Source of the DNA: Nitzschia sp. DOCU1
Taxonomy: Eukaryota > Bacillariophyta > Bacillariophyceae > Bacillariales > Bacillariaceae
Assembly: GCA_951394045.1 (NCBI GenBank)
Contig: OX595989.1
Coordinates: 3,224,001-3,288,000 of the forward strand
Direction of reading: 5' to 3'
DNA: 64,000 bases
Part shown: piece by piece, positions 53,792 through 64,000 of the stretch
Numbering within the stretch: position 1 is the first letter of the stretch
Layout: each line of letters begins with the position of its first letter
Translations under genes and position numbers: made by a program
The notes under the pieces: model-generated
The model's database searches: none
The model's input: the letters and a program-made list of their open reading frames with translations, nothing else
Told to the model about the DNA's origin: nothing

Positions 53792-53825
53792 GATCCGCAA
53801 GAAAAGAGTGCGGGTAAGTTCGCCT
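53792..53825 (-). repeat. Terminal inverted repeat, right
   Basis: 34 bases, the inverted partner of 51604-51637. On the plus strand it ends GGGTAAGTTCGCCT next to the target-site duplicate. Confidence 0.85.
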
Positions 53826-53830
53826 CTCAG
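53826..53830. repeat. Target-site duplication, right copy (CTCAG)
   Basis: Same five bases as at 51599-51603. On the minus strand this reads CTGAG inside the codons ACT GAG of the MBD exon. Confidence 0.8.
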
Positions 53831-56192
53831 TTGGAAATGTTCGTTGTGCGCACTCAAAGCTCGGCCAACGTAGGCCACGAAAACTCCTACGAGCGATTGC
53901 CAGACCTTCATACTTTGGGTTCGACCCCTTTGCATCAAAGAAGAAGGCCCAGTCTTCCGGAAGGTACCTGCTAGACTGCACCTTATTGTTTCGTTCAATC
54001 ATGGAGCACATCTACCCACATTCGTTTTAAACAACGCAAGCAGTAAGGACGACGCCCGAAGAGATTCTGCCGGTCAGTTCGCTAACCACTCACCTTTTGA
54101 ACGCAAATATGGGTCGGCATTCGTGAATCTGTTGAATTGTCTTGCGTATTGAGGCATCCAATGCAATTCTTGCACTCCTCGCGGCTGGTACACTGTTCAC
54201 ATTTGCCGCATTTTTGAAGGAACAACTCGTGGAGGGACAAGCCTGGTCCAGTAATTCTTTCCGCTTCTGACGAAAACGATTTTGAAGTAGAACCGCCGCC
54301 ACCAGCAGCAGTAGCAACACCACCACCGCCACTACGAGCAAGCGCTTTGGAATGACCCTTGAACATTTTCTTGAAATCACCCGGTGGCCCATACTTGCTT
54401 TCGTTCCACATGCCCAAATACTCGACCGGGGGTCTGTTGTCATCTGGAATGACAATAAGATCAGAGGTAATGGCCAAGCGAACAGCCTCTTCCATGGTTT
54501 GGATCCCGTGAGCTCCAATCGGCTGTTTGTGTTTGTCGCCATCGTCAAAGTCCACCCAGTACAAGAAGTCACTATAGCCGTTAGCTTTGGTAGGCTTTGA
54601 CGGTTCGATCTTGGAAATGATTCCCCAGTACAATGCTGTGAAAAAAGAAACGCACAAAAACAGGGGTCAGCAGATAGACTCAAAAGAACTGTTTTCATCC
54701 AACAACATGCAATTTGCTTACGATCTGCTGGATGCGGAAATGGAGCATAGACCGGCATGCCCACCTTGAGGTAGGCGTTTTTTGCTTCTATTGACTCGTA
54801 CTCTTCGTTGCCGCAGCCTTTGGCCATGTTGTCGTCGGAAGAGCTTTTCTTTGTATCCCCCGCTTTCTTCTGAGGACCATGCAGTCTGCCACTGGGCTGC
54901 GTTTTGTGCTCTCGTTCAATCCTGACACTCACTGAGCTCACTTCATTAGCTAACAAGTCATCATCAGAAGTACCAAACAAGTCATCATCAGAAGTATCAA
55001 TACAGATGACCTCTGGATGCGAGGGGGCATTAGCCCGATGGCGCTTTTCGGGCTGTTCGGAAGAGTACTCTGATGCCTGGCGGGGTCGTTTTGGTGTTTC
55101 AATATTCTGTTGATTTTCCGAATCGAGCTCGATACCGAGGTAATCGTAAAGTTTGAATGCATCAGGGAATGAAGCAAAGTCATCGGGCGATTCCTTCATG
55201 GCGCTTTCCACCGATAAGAACTTTCTTCCCGAAGGTGAAAGTATAACAAGGCCATCCAAGTTCGACAAAGTTTTTGACATTTTACTGAAGTAGAAATAAT
55301 ACTTGTCCGGTAGATATTTGGACGTCTGCTTCTTGTTCTGACGTGAGATTTCGTAGCACATCTATAGCAGCAGGACGTCAAAGTTTAGAAGAAGTAGGCC
55401 ACCCCGTCCAAATCAACAATCTACTTTCCGACGGAACTTACCCGTCGTAGACAGCCAACTGACCGTAGACAAGTGTGACACTTGCCACAGTCCTCGCGCT
55501 TGCAATTTTTACATCTTCGACAACGATTTTTGTGGACGTCTATCCATTTCCAGGGCTTGTCTGCTACTTTCTGAGGAGCAGGACTTTCGGCGGAAGCTTC
55601 AGCCGAGCTCTCCTCTGCAATCTTCTTTGTCAATCCAACTGACCTGTAAAATTCATTGGCATCATTGTGGCCCTCGAACTCCGTTGAATTCTTTTGTTTT
55701 GCATCCTCAAAGCTCCTAAACAATATGTAAAGACTTCGATCACCCAAAATGCCGGCTCTGATGATAGCTAAACCATCATACTCTGGGTTTTTCTCCACTT
55801 CTTCAAAGAAGTAGAACCAACCTCCAGGAAGATACCTGCTAGAATGCGCTATGTAGTTCCGTTCAATCATGGGGCACGGCTACATACACATTCATTCATT
55901 GATGCAGAGGCGAACAATGAGTGAGGATGAGCATGCCCAAAAAGAATCTATCGGCCAGCCCCCGAACATCTCACCGGCCACTTTCGTTCAATATAGATAC
56001 AATTATTTGCAAAAGAAACGAACAATGAGTGAGACGACGCCCCAAAAGTATGTCGGTCAGGCCAAGCCTCGCATTGCAACTCACCGTTTGAACGTGAATG
56101 TGGGGCAGCTTTCTTGGAACATTCTTGCACTTTTGGCCGCTGCAACACCGTTCACATGTTCCACATTTGAGAAGTACACTCGCAACCGACAT

Positions 56193-56665
56193 GGTCAGCG
56201 TTTTCCGTGATAAAGTGCAAGTCTCGGCTATGGCAGCACTCTTGATGGTTGTGGCTATTGGATCTTTCTCCTGTCGGGTGGATCTGAGTGGTTCCTGAAA
56301 ACCTGAAATACACGTGTTTGAATTTGAATCTTGCGCGCGGGTGGCGGGACTTTCGCTAAATGAGAGGGCATATGTAGACTACATAATGCGTCTTCTTTGA
56401 ATAAATCGTCGACTCCTCTGACTCCATCATTCAATGACGTCAGTGAGACGCCAAATCATATCCATCCATCATCCGATGACACCAGATCATCGAGGATCGG
56501 GATGCGGGAGATGATTTTGAACCCATCACCGTCGTAGCTACAAGAACCCTCTTGGTTATAGAGAAGACGACGCATTTCATTATCATCAATAAAGAAGCAG
56601 CAGCAGCGGCAACGACAAAGCAATAAGGAGCTACTTCATTTGTAACACAATCACGTCCTACAAGA
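56193..56665. promoter_or_regulatory. Divergent promoter region (chromatin locus 3 / NCA2-like gene)
   Basis: This lies between two divergent genes. Its right half (from about 56430) is duplicated at 48655-48810. The shared block includes a TGACGTCA palindrome (near 56435) that matches the cAMP-response/bZIP element; such elements respond to CO2/cAMP in diatoms by published work, but activity here is inference. Confidence 0.5.
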
Positions 56666-59368
56666 ATGGCATCGCCGTCGTCTCCCTTTCGTAATTACGT
56701 CTTTTATTCATTGGTGGTCATTATCTTATTGGAACCCGTCGTGGGCAAGCTGCGATTCCCATTCAAAAAAGACGATGCAGGAGCAGGGGGTGTTGCCGCC
56801 GCAGCAGCAGCAGCCGCATGTCCTCCCGATGCGTCTATTGAAGATCTTGCCGCTGGTCTTTGTGCTGGATCTAGTGGCAGTGGCGGCGGCAGTCCTAGGG
56901 TCTTGTCTCTCACTCAATATCTGGGTACCATTGATTGGAACAAAGTCCAACAATTGCCAATCGTACAATGGCCACTTCAAGCAGCAGCCTTTGCCAAGAC
57001 TGTCATTCTCTATCAACCCCCGGTAGGCATTGTGACAGCTTGGACGTTGAGTCGTTTGGTGTTTTCAGGGCGTTTGCTGGGAGGATTATGGAATTCTCAA
57101 CAACAACAGCAAACAGCACAACAGCTACAGAATGAAAAAGATCAATTCATGGGGGGTGCGTCGGAACAAGCCTTGTCGAAAAAGTCTAGCAAATTAGATC
57201 GACATTTTGGGCGTGCTCTGGATTTGGACAAGGATGATTTGGACTATCAAAAGTTTGGGGGGGTCGAACGAGTGCGACGACGACTGGCATGGAGAGCATT
57301 AGAAGAAGCCAGTACACGATTATTACCTACTTCGTCGGTATTCTCCGCGTCGTCGTCGGGAGGAGCAGATGGCGAAGCTGCAACCACCATGGAAGATTTG
57401 GTGGGATCTTTGATACAGCTCATGAAGGCGTCCTTCCCACCCGGTGGCTCTCATGCCGACTATCTTCAACAAGTGCTAGAGCCCATGTCGCAAGCCGAAC
57501 AAGCGTGGTTACACTACCAAACAACCACAACGAGTTCGGGAAAAGGCGGCAGCGATGCGGAATTGGCTCGATTATTGGAAATTGCCATGCAAACTGCCGA
57601 AAATCGAATGCTGGATAGCATGGTCCGATTGACACGAGATCGTTTGGTTCGTACTTCCTTTCGTTTATCTCGTACAGTCCAACATTGGAAGATGCGAGTT
57701 CAATCCCAATCGGGCATGTGGCCTCTTATGAGACAACTCATGGCTGGATCTTTTGAAGGCGATCGAATGCGTTTGGCCTTTGCCGAGTCGGCCTATCGAT
57801 CCGAAGTCACTCGTCTTGGAAAAGTGACCAATTTATTAGTGCAACGGCCGACTGGCATGCAAGATTCCTATTTGCAATTGGCGGTTCAAAAGACTTCGGT
57901 ATTGGAAAAAGTAACTCATACGCCCAAACCCACCAAAACCAAGAGAGTGAAACAATGGCTCAATCGATTCTCGCACCTTCCAGATATTTCCAACTGGTCT
58001 ATACGTTTCAACGCAGATGGTAGAGGCAAGATTCAAGTTCAAAAATATGAAGATACTCTCCGCATTGGTGGCACCGGAGCGCTAGAAGTCTTGCTGGAAG
58101 ATTCCGAACAACGAGAATGGCTCGCTGCATCAAAGGAATGGACGCAAAATGCCAGGAAAATGTTGGTGGAGATTTTGGATGAAACATTGGAGACAAGTAT
58201 TCAAACCAACATGGAATATCAAGTCCACCTCCAAAAGCTCAAGTCGACTTGGATGATTAAGGAATATAACATTAGCGGGCGAGGCAAAGACGAAGTGACA
58301 ACCGATGAGATCAAGTACTTTTGGACCATGATTATGGGGATGGTGCGGGATTTGCATCATTTCCGTAGGGTGGGCGATGGAAAGAGTGTCAAATGGAAGG
58401 ACGCCAATGTCATCCATTGGGCCCGTCAATGGGATCTGTTGGGCATTCCGTCGGCTGCTCTACACATTATTCTAGCCCGCATGGCTCATAATCGTATCTT
58501 GCCACATTGGCCAAGAATCAAGGCCTTTTTGCAAGAAAGCTATGACGTGACCAATGAGATTGTCCAAACCCGTTTCTGGGTGCCCTTTCGTGACTTGTTC
58601 ACCGAGTTGATGTATCGTGACACCAACACGCTCCTAACCGGCATCTCTGTCCAAGACGAAGAAACCTCTCTGGACTTTATGTTGCGCGATTTGAAATTTG
58701 GAGACGGTACACCCGAATCACGCCACAACGCTATTTTGAAAGCGACGCGTCAATACGAAGAAGACATGAATACAGGTTTGATGCGTCATGCACTGGGTGG
58801 TCGTTTGATTCGTTTGATTTTGATTCAAGTCCAACAACTCAAAGTCGGCATGTTGCATGCAGCCGATACGGTCGACGTTTTGCTCAAGACGAATCGATTC
58901 AATATTCAACTTTTGGCCGTAATTCCCGCCTTTGTCATTGTCACCGTCGGAAGCAAAATCTTCTTCCGCTTCTTGTACACACTACGGCACAAGGACTTGA
59001 GGCCCATGAGTTTTGTTCATAGCGAAATGACGGGCTATTTGAATCAACTAGAGGCTATCTTGCTCTTGGCAGACGACAATGAAGCCGCCGAAAGTCGACG
59101 AAAGCGGGGGGATCGACCCATGACGGCATTGGAAGCCTTGACGGATCATGAATTGGGCGAGTTTGTCCTGAATCTTTATGACTATTTGGTCTTATTAGAC
59201 TACTCATCGCCAACCCCATTTCCCAATTGGCAATGCGATGGGATTCATCAGACCATTGTCGAGTTCCTGGGTCCCAGTGGATCTCTGAGCCGAATGGGGC
59301 TGCAAGATCAAGTACGATTGATCGACCATGTGAAGCGAAAGCACCAAGATTTGGCCAAGCACTTGTAG
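56666..59368 (+). CDS. NCA2/DGS1-like mitochondrial-type membrane protein
   Basis: Single exon, 900 residues. The N-terminus has a hydrophobic segment (YVFYSLVVIILLEPVVG) that could be a signal anchor, then an Ala/Gly-rich stretch. The central part has helical regions with YQPPVGIVTAWTLSRLVF, and the C-terminal 250 residues match the NCA2 family pattern: LIRLILIQVQQLKVGMLHAA, then DVLLKTNRFNIQLLAVIPAF and FVIVTVGSKIFFRFLYTL (membrane helix near 750-770). A helical end follows (EFVLNLYDYLVLLDYS). NCA2 affects expression of mitochondrial ATP-synthase subunits in yeast; its plant relative DGS1 sits in the outer mitochondrial membrane and links lipid and ROS control. The real start could be downstream. 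It is divergent from chromatin locus 3. Confidence 0.65.
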   Translation: MASPSSPFRNYVFYSLVVIILLEPVVGKLRFPFKKDDAGAGGVAAAAAAAACPPDASIEDLAAGLCAGSSGSGGGSPRVLSLTQYLGTIDWNKVQQLPIVQWPLQAAAFAKTVILYQPPVGIVTAWTLSRLVFSGRLLGGLWNSQQQQQTAQQLQNEKDQFMGGASEQALSKKSSKLDRHFGRALDLDKDDLDYQKFGGVERVRRRLAWRALEEASTRLLPTSSVFSASSSGGADGEAATTMEDLVGSLIQLMKASFPPGGSHADYLQQVLEPMSQAEQAWLHYQTTTTSSGKGGSDAELARLLEIAMQTAENRMLDSMVRLTRDRLVRTSFRLSRTVQHWKMRVQSQSGMWPLMRQLMAGSFEGDRMRLAFAESAYRSEVTRLGKVTNLLVQRPTGMQDSYLQLAVQKTSVLEKVTHTPKPTKTKRVKQWLNRFSHLPDISNWSIRFNADGRGKIQVQKYEDTLRIGGTGALEVLLEDSEQREWLAASKEWTQNARKMLVEILDETLETSIQTNMEYQVHLQKLKSTWMIKEYNISGRGKDEVTTDEIKYFWTMIMGMVRDLHHFRRVGDGKSVKWKDANVIHWARQWDLLGIPSAALHIILARMAHNRILPHWPRIKAFLQESYDVTNEIVQTRFWVPFRDLFTELMYRDTNTLLTGISVQDEETSLDFMLRDLKFGDGTPESRHNAILKATRQYEEDMNTGLMRHALGGRLIRLILIQVQQLKVGMLHAADTVDVLLKTNRFNIQLLAVIPAFVIVTVGSKIFFRFLYTLRHKDLRPMSFVHSEMTGYLNQLEAILLLADDNEAAESRRKRGDRPMTALEALTDHELGEFVLNLYDYLVLLDYSSPTPFPNWQCDGIHQTIVEFLGPSGSLSRMGLQDQVRLIDHVKRKHQDLAKHL

Positions 59369-60125
59369 CAAATAGGCTTTGGTGCCATGGCGGTATGGGA
59401 GATACGGATGTAATCGTCTAACCGGTCTCGAGCGACATCTCCTGCTTTGTAAAATACACTCGTACTGTTGCTTCGACGATCAAAAGCAAGAATAGACGAG
59501 GCCAGGGATTCCCCTGCAAAGCGCCCAGTCATCGTACCATTTGACGTTTCAAATAGAGTAACTTTTTTGTTCCTGGAACGGCAGAGCGATTAAAAGTACA
59601 GCCACAAAAGAATAGGGAAGGAATATGACAGATATACCGAATTGAAACAAGCCTAGTACACTAGTAGAGTGCCTCCCTCGGAGAAAGACGTCTACGGCGA
59701 CACCTCATTCACAATTTCAAAATTCCAATACCGCTACAGCTATTGTCTTTACGCATTACTATTACCGGTAGCACTCGCCAGGAGTTGGTTAGAATTCATC
59801 GAACTTTTGGCTTCGTTTTTGTGTTCTCACACAAAAAGTTACTGAGCCCCACCGCTACGTCAAAGCAGTTCGATTTCCGAGGGGAAGGCCACAGCTGTTC
59901 TGCCCCGGGGAGAGCTCCTCTACCCACATTGCCGGAGGGACGAGATCCGCCTAGTAGAGACAACAATCCTCTTCACTCGACGGCGTACAGCCGATTCCAA
60001 TTCTCCACGCACCAGCACAGGATTTGCATATGGAATGGAATCCATCGGCAGAAAGTCAACTGGTACTGCATGCAGAAGGCCAGCTATTTCGGTATTATGG
60101 CGCTTGCTTCATTTGGTTCCTTGTA
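59369..60125. other. Intergenic region between convergent genes
   Basis: About 0.75 kb between the 3' ends of the NCA2-like gene (plus) and the ABC transporter (minus). Short frames only; no RNA gene or repeat was seen. Confidence 0.5.
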
Positions 60126-63100
60126 CTAGCTGGAATTATCGGTTCGCGCTTGGACAGCCAGCTGCCGTAGCGCCTTGGAACTCTCTGCTCCCGTGGCATC
60201 CACCAGTTCTGAAAAGACGCCATTGGGAATCTCCAATAAGTCAGCCGGAGAGGCAAACTCTGCCGCCTTTCCGGCATCCATCACCAAGACATAATCATAA
60301 TCCATGATGGTATTGAGGCGATGAGCAATCGTTACTAGGGTGGTATTGGGGAATCGAGTCCGGAGCATGCGTTGAATACAGGCGTCCGTCTCACCGTCGA
60401 CTGAAGCTGTCGCTTCGTCCTTTCGAATCAAGAAAAAAGGCGAGACATCAAGTTAGATGGGACACACTTTCAAGACCAATAGAAGAAGTTGCGAGACAGC
60501 TCTTACCAATACCAATACCTTGGGCTGAGATAACAAGGCGCGTGCCAAGTTGAGCAATTGGCGTTCTCCCACCGAATAGTTGGAGCCGCCTTCTTCGAGT
60601 TTTGTTGACAATAGAGACTTGTCGTCGACGCCGCTGGAGCTTCCAAGGCGGACAGCCTTGAGTGCTTCCACGATACTTGCGTCAGAATGATGTCCGAAGG
60701 GATCTAAGCACTCTCGTAGGGTGGCGCCAGCCAAGAAAGGATCTTGTGGGATAATGGACATACCACGTCCTCGGACATCCGACAGGCCAAGAGTCGCCAG
60801 GTCGACACCGTCCAAAAGGATTTGGCCGGCTTCAATTTCCACCAAACGAAAGAGTGCGACCGTGATGCTGCTTTTGCCTGCACCGGTCCTACCAACCACA
60901 CCACACGATTTGCCCGCGGGGATTTCGAAAGATAAACCATTCAGAGCCAGTGGTAAACCTTCTCGATACCGCAGTGACACGTTTTCAAACTTGAGACGTC
61001 CTGACTCTGGCCAATTCGCCGGCGGCAGATGATCCCGGTCCGTAGCCATTGGCTTCTCGGAAGGCAAGTCGGCCATGGCGTCCACACGTTCAATAGCAGT
61101 AATCGCGGCTTCCGTCTCGCTAAAGGTGTCGACCAAAAAGTTGAGCGTGATTGTGAAGTTCGAGCTCCACATAATCAAAAGTCCCACCAGCCCTGGGTCT
61201 AGGCCCAATGTTTCGTTCAAACAAACCACCAAGACGGAAGAAACCAGTACCACAATAGAACCCAAGAGTTCCATACGGGCTCCCAGCCATCGCTGGGCCG
61301 ACACAAAGTTAAGGAGTGCCGACGAGTTGGTATCCGCGACATGGCGGAAGCGGTCGACAAAGTTTGAATCTTGATGAAACACGCGAATACTAGTGGAGCC
61401 CTCAAGGCACTCGCTCACCATGGATTGAAGGGGCGAACGGGTCAGGGCGTCGATGCGTTGAAGATCTGGTCCAGACCTGCGGTAGTGCAACATCAAGTAC
61501 CAATACATGACCGACACTGGAAAGATGGCCAAGCCAGTCCAGGGTAAAATGGTGCATTGGATGGCGACACCAGCCACGTACCAGCTGCAACTAATCATAA
61601 ACATGGACATGACTTGGGTCAGAGTGACATCGTTGATATCCGTGTCGTAGGTGAATCGATTCAGGATTCGTCCCATCGGTACCGTCTCAAAGTAGGACAT
61701 GGGGGCCTTGAGTACACTGGACAACATGCTGGCAAAGACATTCCGTGTGGCCCGGCCGCCACCAGTTACGGCCCACTCGGACCGAATAGCTGTAGCGACA
61801 AATGAAACGAGAATCAGAGAAGCATAGACCTTCAAGTATTGAGATTGCGCCGAAATGCCGTCGGTTTGGGCCGGAAATGAAACGCCCAAGATTTGAGTGG
61901 GTGAGGTGGCACCTGTCGTCCAAGTGGCCAAGAACCATTCGACGGCTACGTATGCCAATCGATCAATGCCCATAAACAACATTTGCAATGTAAAAAAGCC
62001 CCACCCCCCGGCGCGTTGAAACCATAGCAACCAAGTCTTGAGACTGGAAACACCATGCTCTCGTTGTTCGACTTGAATGAGACGCCCACGCTTTTTGTTT
62101 CCACCCTTGTCATCGTCGTCTGGGCCTTCTTGGCCATCCTTCTTGCTTTCATCTTCACTATCACTTTCTTCGGTATTTTCTCGAACGCTCGACTTGATGT
62201 GATCGACTGCACGAAGCGTGTTCTCGTCGGTCGGATGAAAGTGGGCCAACTCGTCCCATGACCCCAAGAAGCGATTTTTGCCATCCACTACTAGCAAAAT
62301 CTTGTTTGCTGCCTTGTGCGTGATGAAATGAGAAGCGTGCGTCACCAACAAGACAGCCTTGTCTTTCAATAGAGCTTCCGGAGAAGCTATGAGACGTTCA
62401 AAGACGGCCTTGCCTGTACCCGAATCCAATGCACTAAACGGATCATCCAGAATCACCAATGATGCATTCGAACTGTAGGCCGCACGAGCTAGTGACACAC
62501 GTTGCTTTTGTCCCCCACTCAAGGTCACACCACGCTCTCCAATTTCAGTCAAATCACCATGCTCGCCCAATTGTTCCAGATCGGTACGCAGACAGCAGGC
62601 ATCCAAAACCTTGTCGTATCGTTCTTGATCCATGGGTAGTCCAAACAAGATATTGTCTCGCAAGGTTTGATTCAAAATAAAGGGACTCTGTGGTACGTAC
62701 GATACAGCACCATGAATCTTTACTTGGGTATCTCCCAAGGCTTCGGCTTCGTCCAAGATTCCATTAATCAAGGTGGATTTGCCACCACCGACTGGTCCAC
62801 AAACCGCCAAAACTTCTCCCTTGGCCAGGGTAAGATTGAATTCCGAAACGGTAAAGCCTGTCACGTCCTTGTTGTAGGAAGGGTCGTCGTCGGGATCCGG
62901 TTTCGCCTCTGGTGCATCACCAATTCGAAAGGATGCCTTGATCAAAGTCAATGGAGGCGGTTCGGTAGCTGGTGATGGCGGTGGCGACGGCGCGGCGTCC
63001 TTGGCTGCAGCTGTTCCTCCTTCCAAGGATTCGTCAGCAGCAGTGGATGTATCTTCTCCGTCCTCTTTTTCTTGACTGCGCAGTGGTCGTTCCAAGAAAA

Positions 63101-64000
63101 TGGCAATGCGTCGGACTGCCGATAGGGCTTGAGCGGCTTTTCCAATCAATCGACCCGCAAAGTTAATGGGGAAACGAAGTGCCGAAAACAGCAACAAGAC
63201 ACCAAAGGTATCACTTGCCGTCAAAATGTTGTTTTCATCAATCAAGACGTATGTAGCAAAGGTAGCTCCTGTCGCCAATACAGGCGACGTGACAGTCATG
63301 AGCAATGTGGTAGCCCATACGGCCATTTCTCTCGACAAAAAGTGCAATTCATGATTGCGAGTTTCCGTAACATTTTTGAGATAACTGTCTTCGTAATTGT
63401 TGAGTTTGGTCACTTTGATGCCTTGTAACATGTTGCTGACAATTTCGACACGTTGGTCGGTATAACGAACTCGTTTTTGCCGAATGGTCATCATGCGGGC
63501 CGTCACATTTTGAATAATCGGCACAAAGGCAATCAACACGACAATCCCCACCAATGTCGATGGTCCCAAGGTTCGGTACAAGAAAAAGGACACGAGTACA
63601 ATACTCAGGGGAAGTGCCCAAATCAAATGTCCTTCTTGCGTGACTTCATAAAGTTTTTGAGCATCGACTGCCACTAAATTGGTAACTTCTCCCGACGTTA
63701 ATCCTTTTTTGCCTGCCGGACTAAGTTGCAAGACATGTTGATACAATTGATTGACAATGGCGGCTCGTAATGTCACGCCTGTTTTCATTGCCAAATGCCG
63801 ATGTCGATGATTTCCAAATCCATTAATGACGGAAACCGCAAAGATCGACACTGCAATCGGCAAGCCTCGTTTAAAAATGACATTGTCTTGTGGAGACGCC
63901 GATGACTGTTCGAGAACTTCCAGTAATTCTCGTACCAATAAAGGCAACGCTGTCCCACACAATACCACCAACAATTCACAAAAGCCCGCCGGAACAAAGG
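60126..64000 (-). CDS. ABCC-type (MRP) ABC transporter, N-terminus beyond the window
   Basis: Minus-strand exons: from beyond 64000 down to 60507, then 60419-60126 (GTAAGA donor, CGAAAG acceptor, 87-nt intron, phase 0). About 1,260 residues are visible. Order: first membrane domain (partly missing at its start), nucleotide-binding domain 1 (Walker A GPVGGGKST, signature LSGGQKQRVSLARA, Walker B VILDDPFSALD), an acidic linker, second membrane domain, NBD2 (Walker A GRTGAGKSS, signature YSVGERQLLNLARALL, Walker B LVL-DEATASVD split by the intron, H-loop VTIAHRLNTI). NBD1 has Asp after Walker B where NBD2 has the catalytic Glu, the usual asymmetric arrangement of ABCC proteins. These export glutathione conjugates, organic anions or metals at the plasma or vacuolar membrane. 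The substrate is unknown. Confidence 0.9.

Larger units (their letters stand above)
51604..53825. mobile_element. 2,222-bp DNA element with 34-bp terminal inverted repeats
   Basis: The ends 51604-51637 and 53792-53825 are inverted copies of each other with one mismatch in 34 positions; both start AGGCGAACTTACCCGCACTC when read inward. The 5-bp direct repeats CTCAG flank them. Each end is followed by several copies of a TGCGGAT/ATCCGCA motif (51630-51760 and 53706-53800), the kind of subterminal array transposases bind. No transposase is visible inside; the only recognisable gene is RAD51-like, so this is a non-autonomous, gene-carrying element. The 5-bp duplication does not fix the superfamily (hAT-like with a short target site is one option). 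The element lies inside an exon of the chromatin gene. Confidence 0.82.
48890..56192 (-). pseudogene. Tudor-CXXC-MBD-SET family, locus 3 (enlarged, split by a DNA element)
   Basis: Minus-strand exons 56192-56085, 55879-55442, 55361-54722, 54635-54094, 54011-53826, [element 51604-53825], 51598-51338, 51255-49486, 49408-48890. Ignoring the element and one 5-bp duplicate, every junction keeps frame (1488 codons in all). Modules in order: degenerate CXXC 1 (CGTCERCCSGQKC), MBD 1 (YLPGGWFYFF), CXXC 2, MBD 2 (YLPDKYYFYF), Tudor-like (VGMPVYAPF), CXXC 1, MBD 1 cut by the element, CXXC 2, MBD 2 (YLPEGFSFYF), CXXC 3, MBD 3 (FPMGWKFLF), SET-like (FVNEIS, IDYGAEY), C-terminal exon. Relative to locus 1 it has an extra front block, so part of the gene was duplicated in tandem. 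With the element in place, the frame entering it ends at TGA/TAA near 53622. The 3' half could be a separate protein only with a new start. Confidence 0.75.

Overview
The window looks like nuclear DNA of a stramenopile alga, most likely a pennate diatom. Evidence: short GT-AG introns (about 70-200 nt) split otherwise compact genes on both strands; many secreted proteins carry signal peptides and low-complexity linkers; and there is a DUF6824-like domain (best known to me from diatoms), a kinesin-light-chain-type TPR protein and an AGC kinase with cyclic-nucleotide-type domains. No rRNA, tRNA, CRISPR or bacterial-style operon was seen. The species cannot be fixed from the sequence alone.

Layout. 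1-492: N-terminal part of an unknown gene (minus). 1.1-4.0 kb: two tandem secreted proteins with a dirigent/allene-oxide-cyclase-like barrel; a third member lies at 19.2-20.0 kb (minus), with the intron at the same place. 4.7-5.9 kb: Rieske oxygenase. 6.9-8.05 kb: fatty-acid-desaturase-like protein. 9.1-11.9 kb: PKG-like kinase with three CNB domains. 12.8-15.7 and 16.5-19.1 kb: long disordered or repeat-containing proteins. 20.7-23.5 kb: three copies of a four-helix membrane protein (one intact, one truncated, one dead), two of them head to head. 23.6-24.9 kb: RING-CH membrane E3 ligase. 25.5-27.0 kb: pentameric ligand-gated-channel-like protein. 27.3-28.6 kb: DUF4419 gene with an in-frame stop. 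29.5-30.7 kb: secreted, possibly GPI-anchored protein. 31.7-34.7 kb: small basic protein and an amino-acid transporter. 40.2-45.7 kb: 1817-residue protein with DUF6824-like, RelA/SpoT-like and 12 TPR units. 56.7-59.4 kb: NCA2/DGS1-like membrane protein. 60.1-64.0 kb: ABCC transporter, cut by the window edge.

The most striking region is 35-56 kb. It holds three loci of one chromatin-protein family that combines a Tudor-like module, alternating CXXC zinc fingers and MBD-like domains, and a C-terminal SET-like domain. Locus 1 (35.3-39.6 kb, plus) looks intact. Locus 2 (45.8-48.5 kb, minus) lacks the 5' modules and has a nonsense codon just before the SET core. Locus 3 (48.9-56.2 kb, minus) is an enlarged copy whose MBD exon is split by a 2,222-bp DNA element with 34-bp terminal inverted repeats and a 5-bp target-site duplication. 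The element carries a broken RAD51-like gene. A decayed copy of the 5' end of the NCA2-like gene lies between loci 2 and 3, which shows how the locus was duplicated.

The genes are otherwise mostly single transcription units, and many neighbours are divergent. Functional calls rest on reading motifs by eye; no database search was possible.
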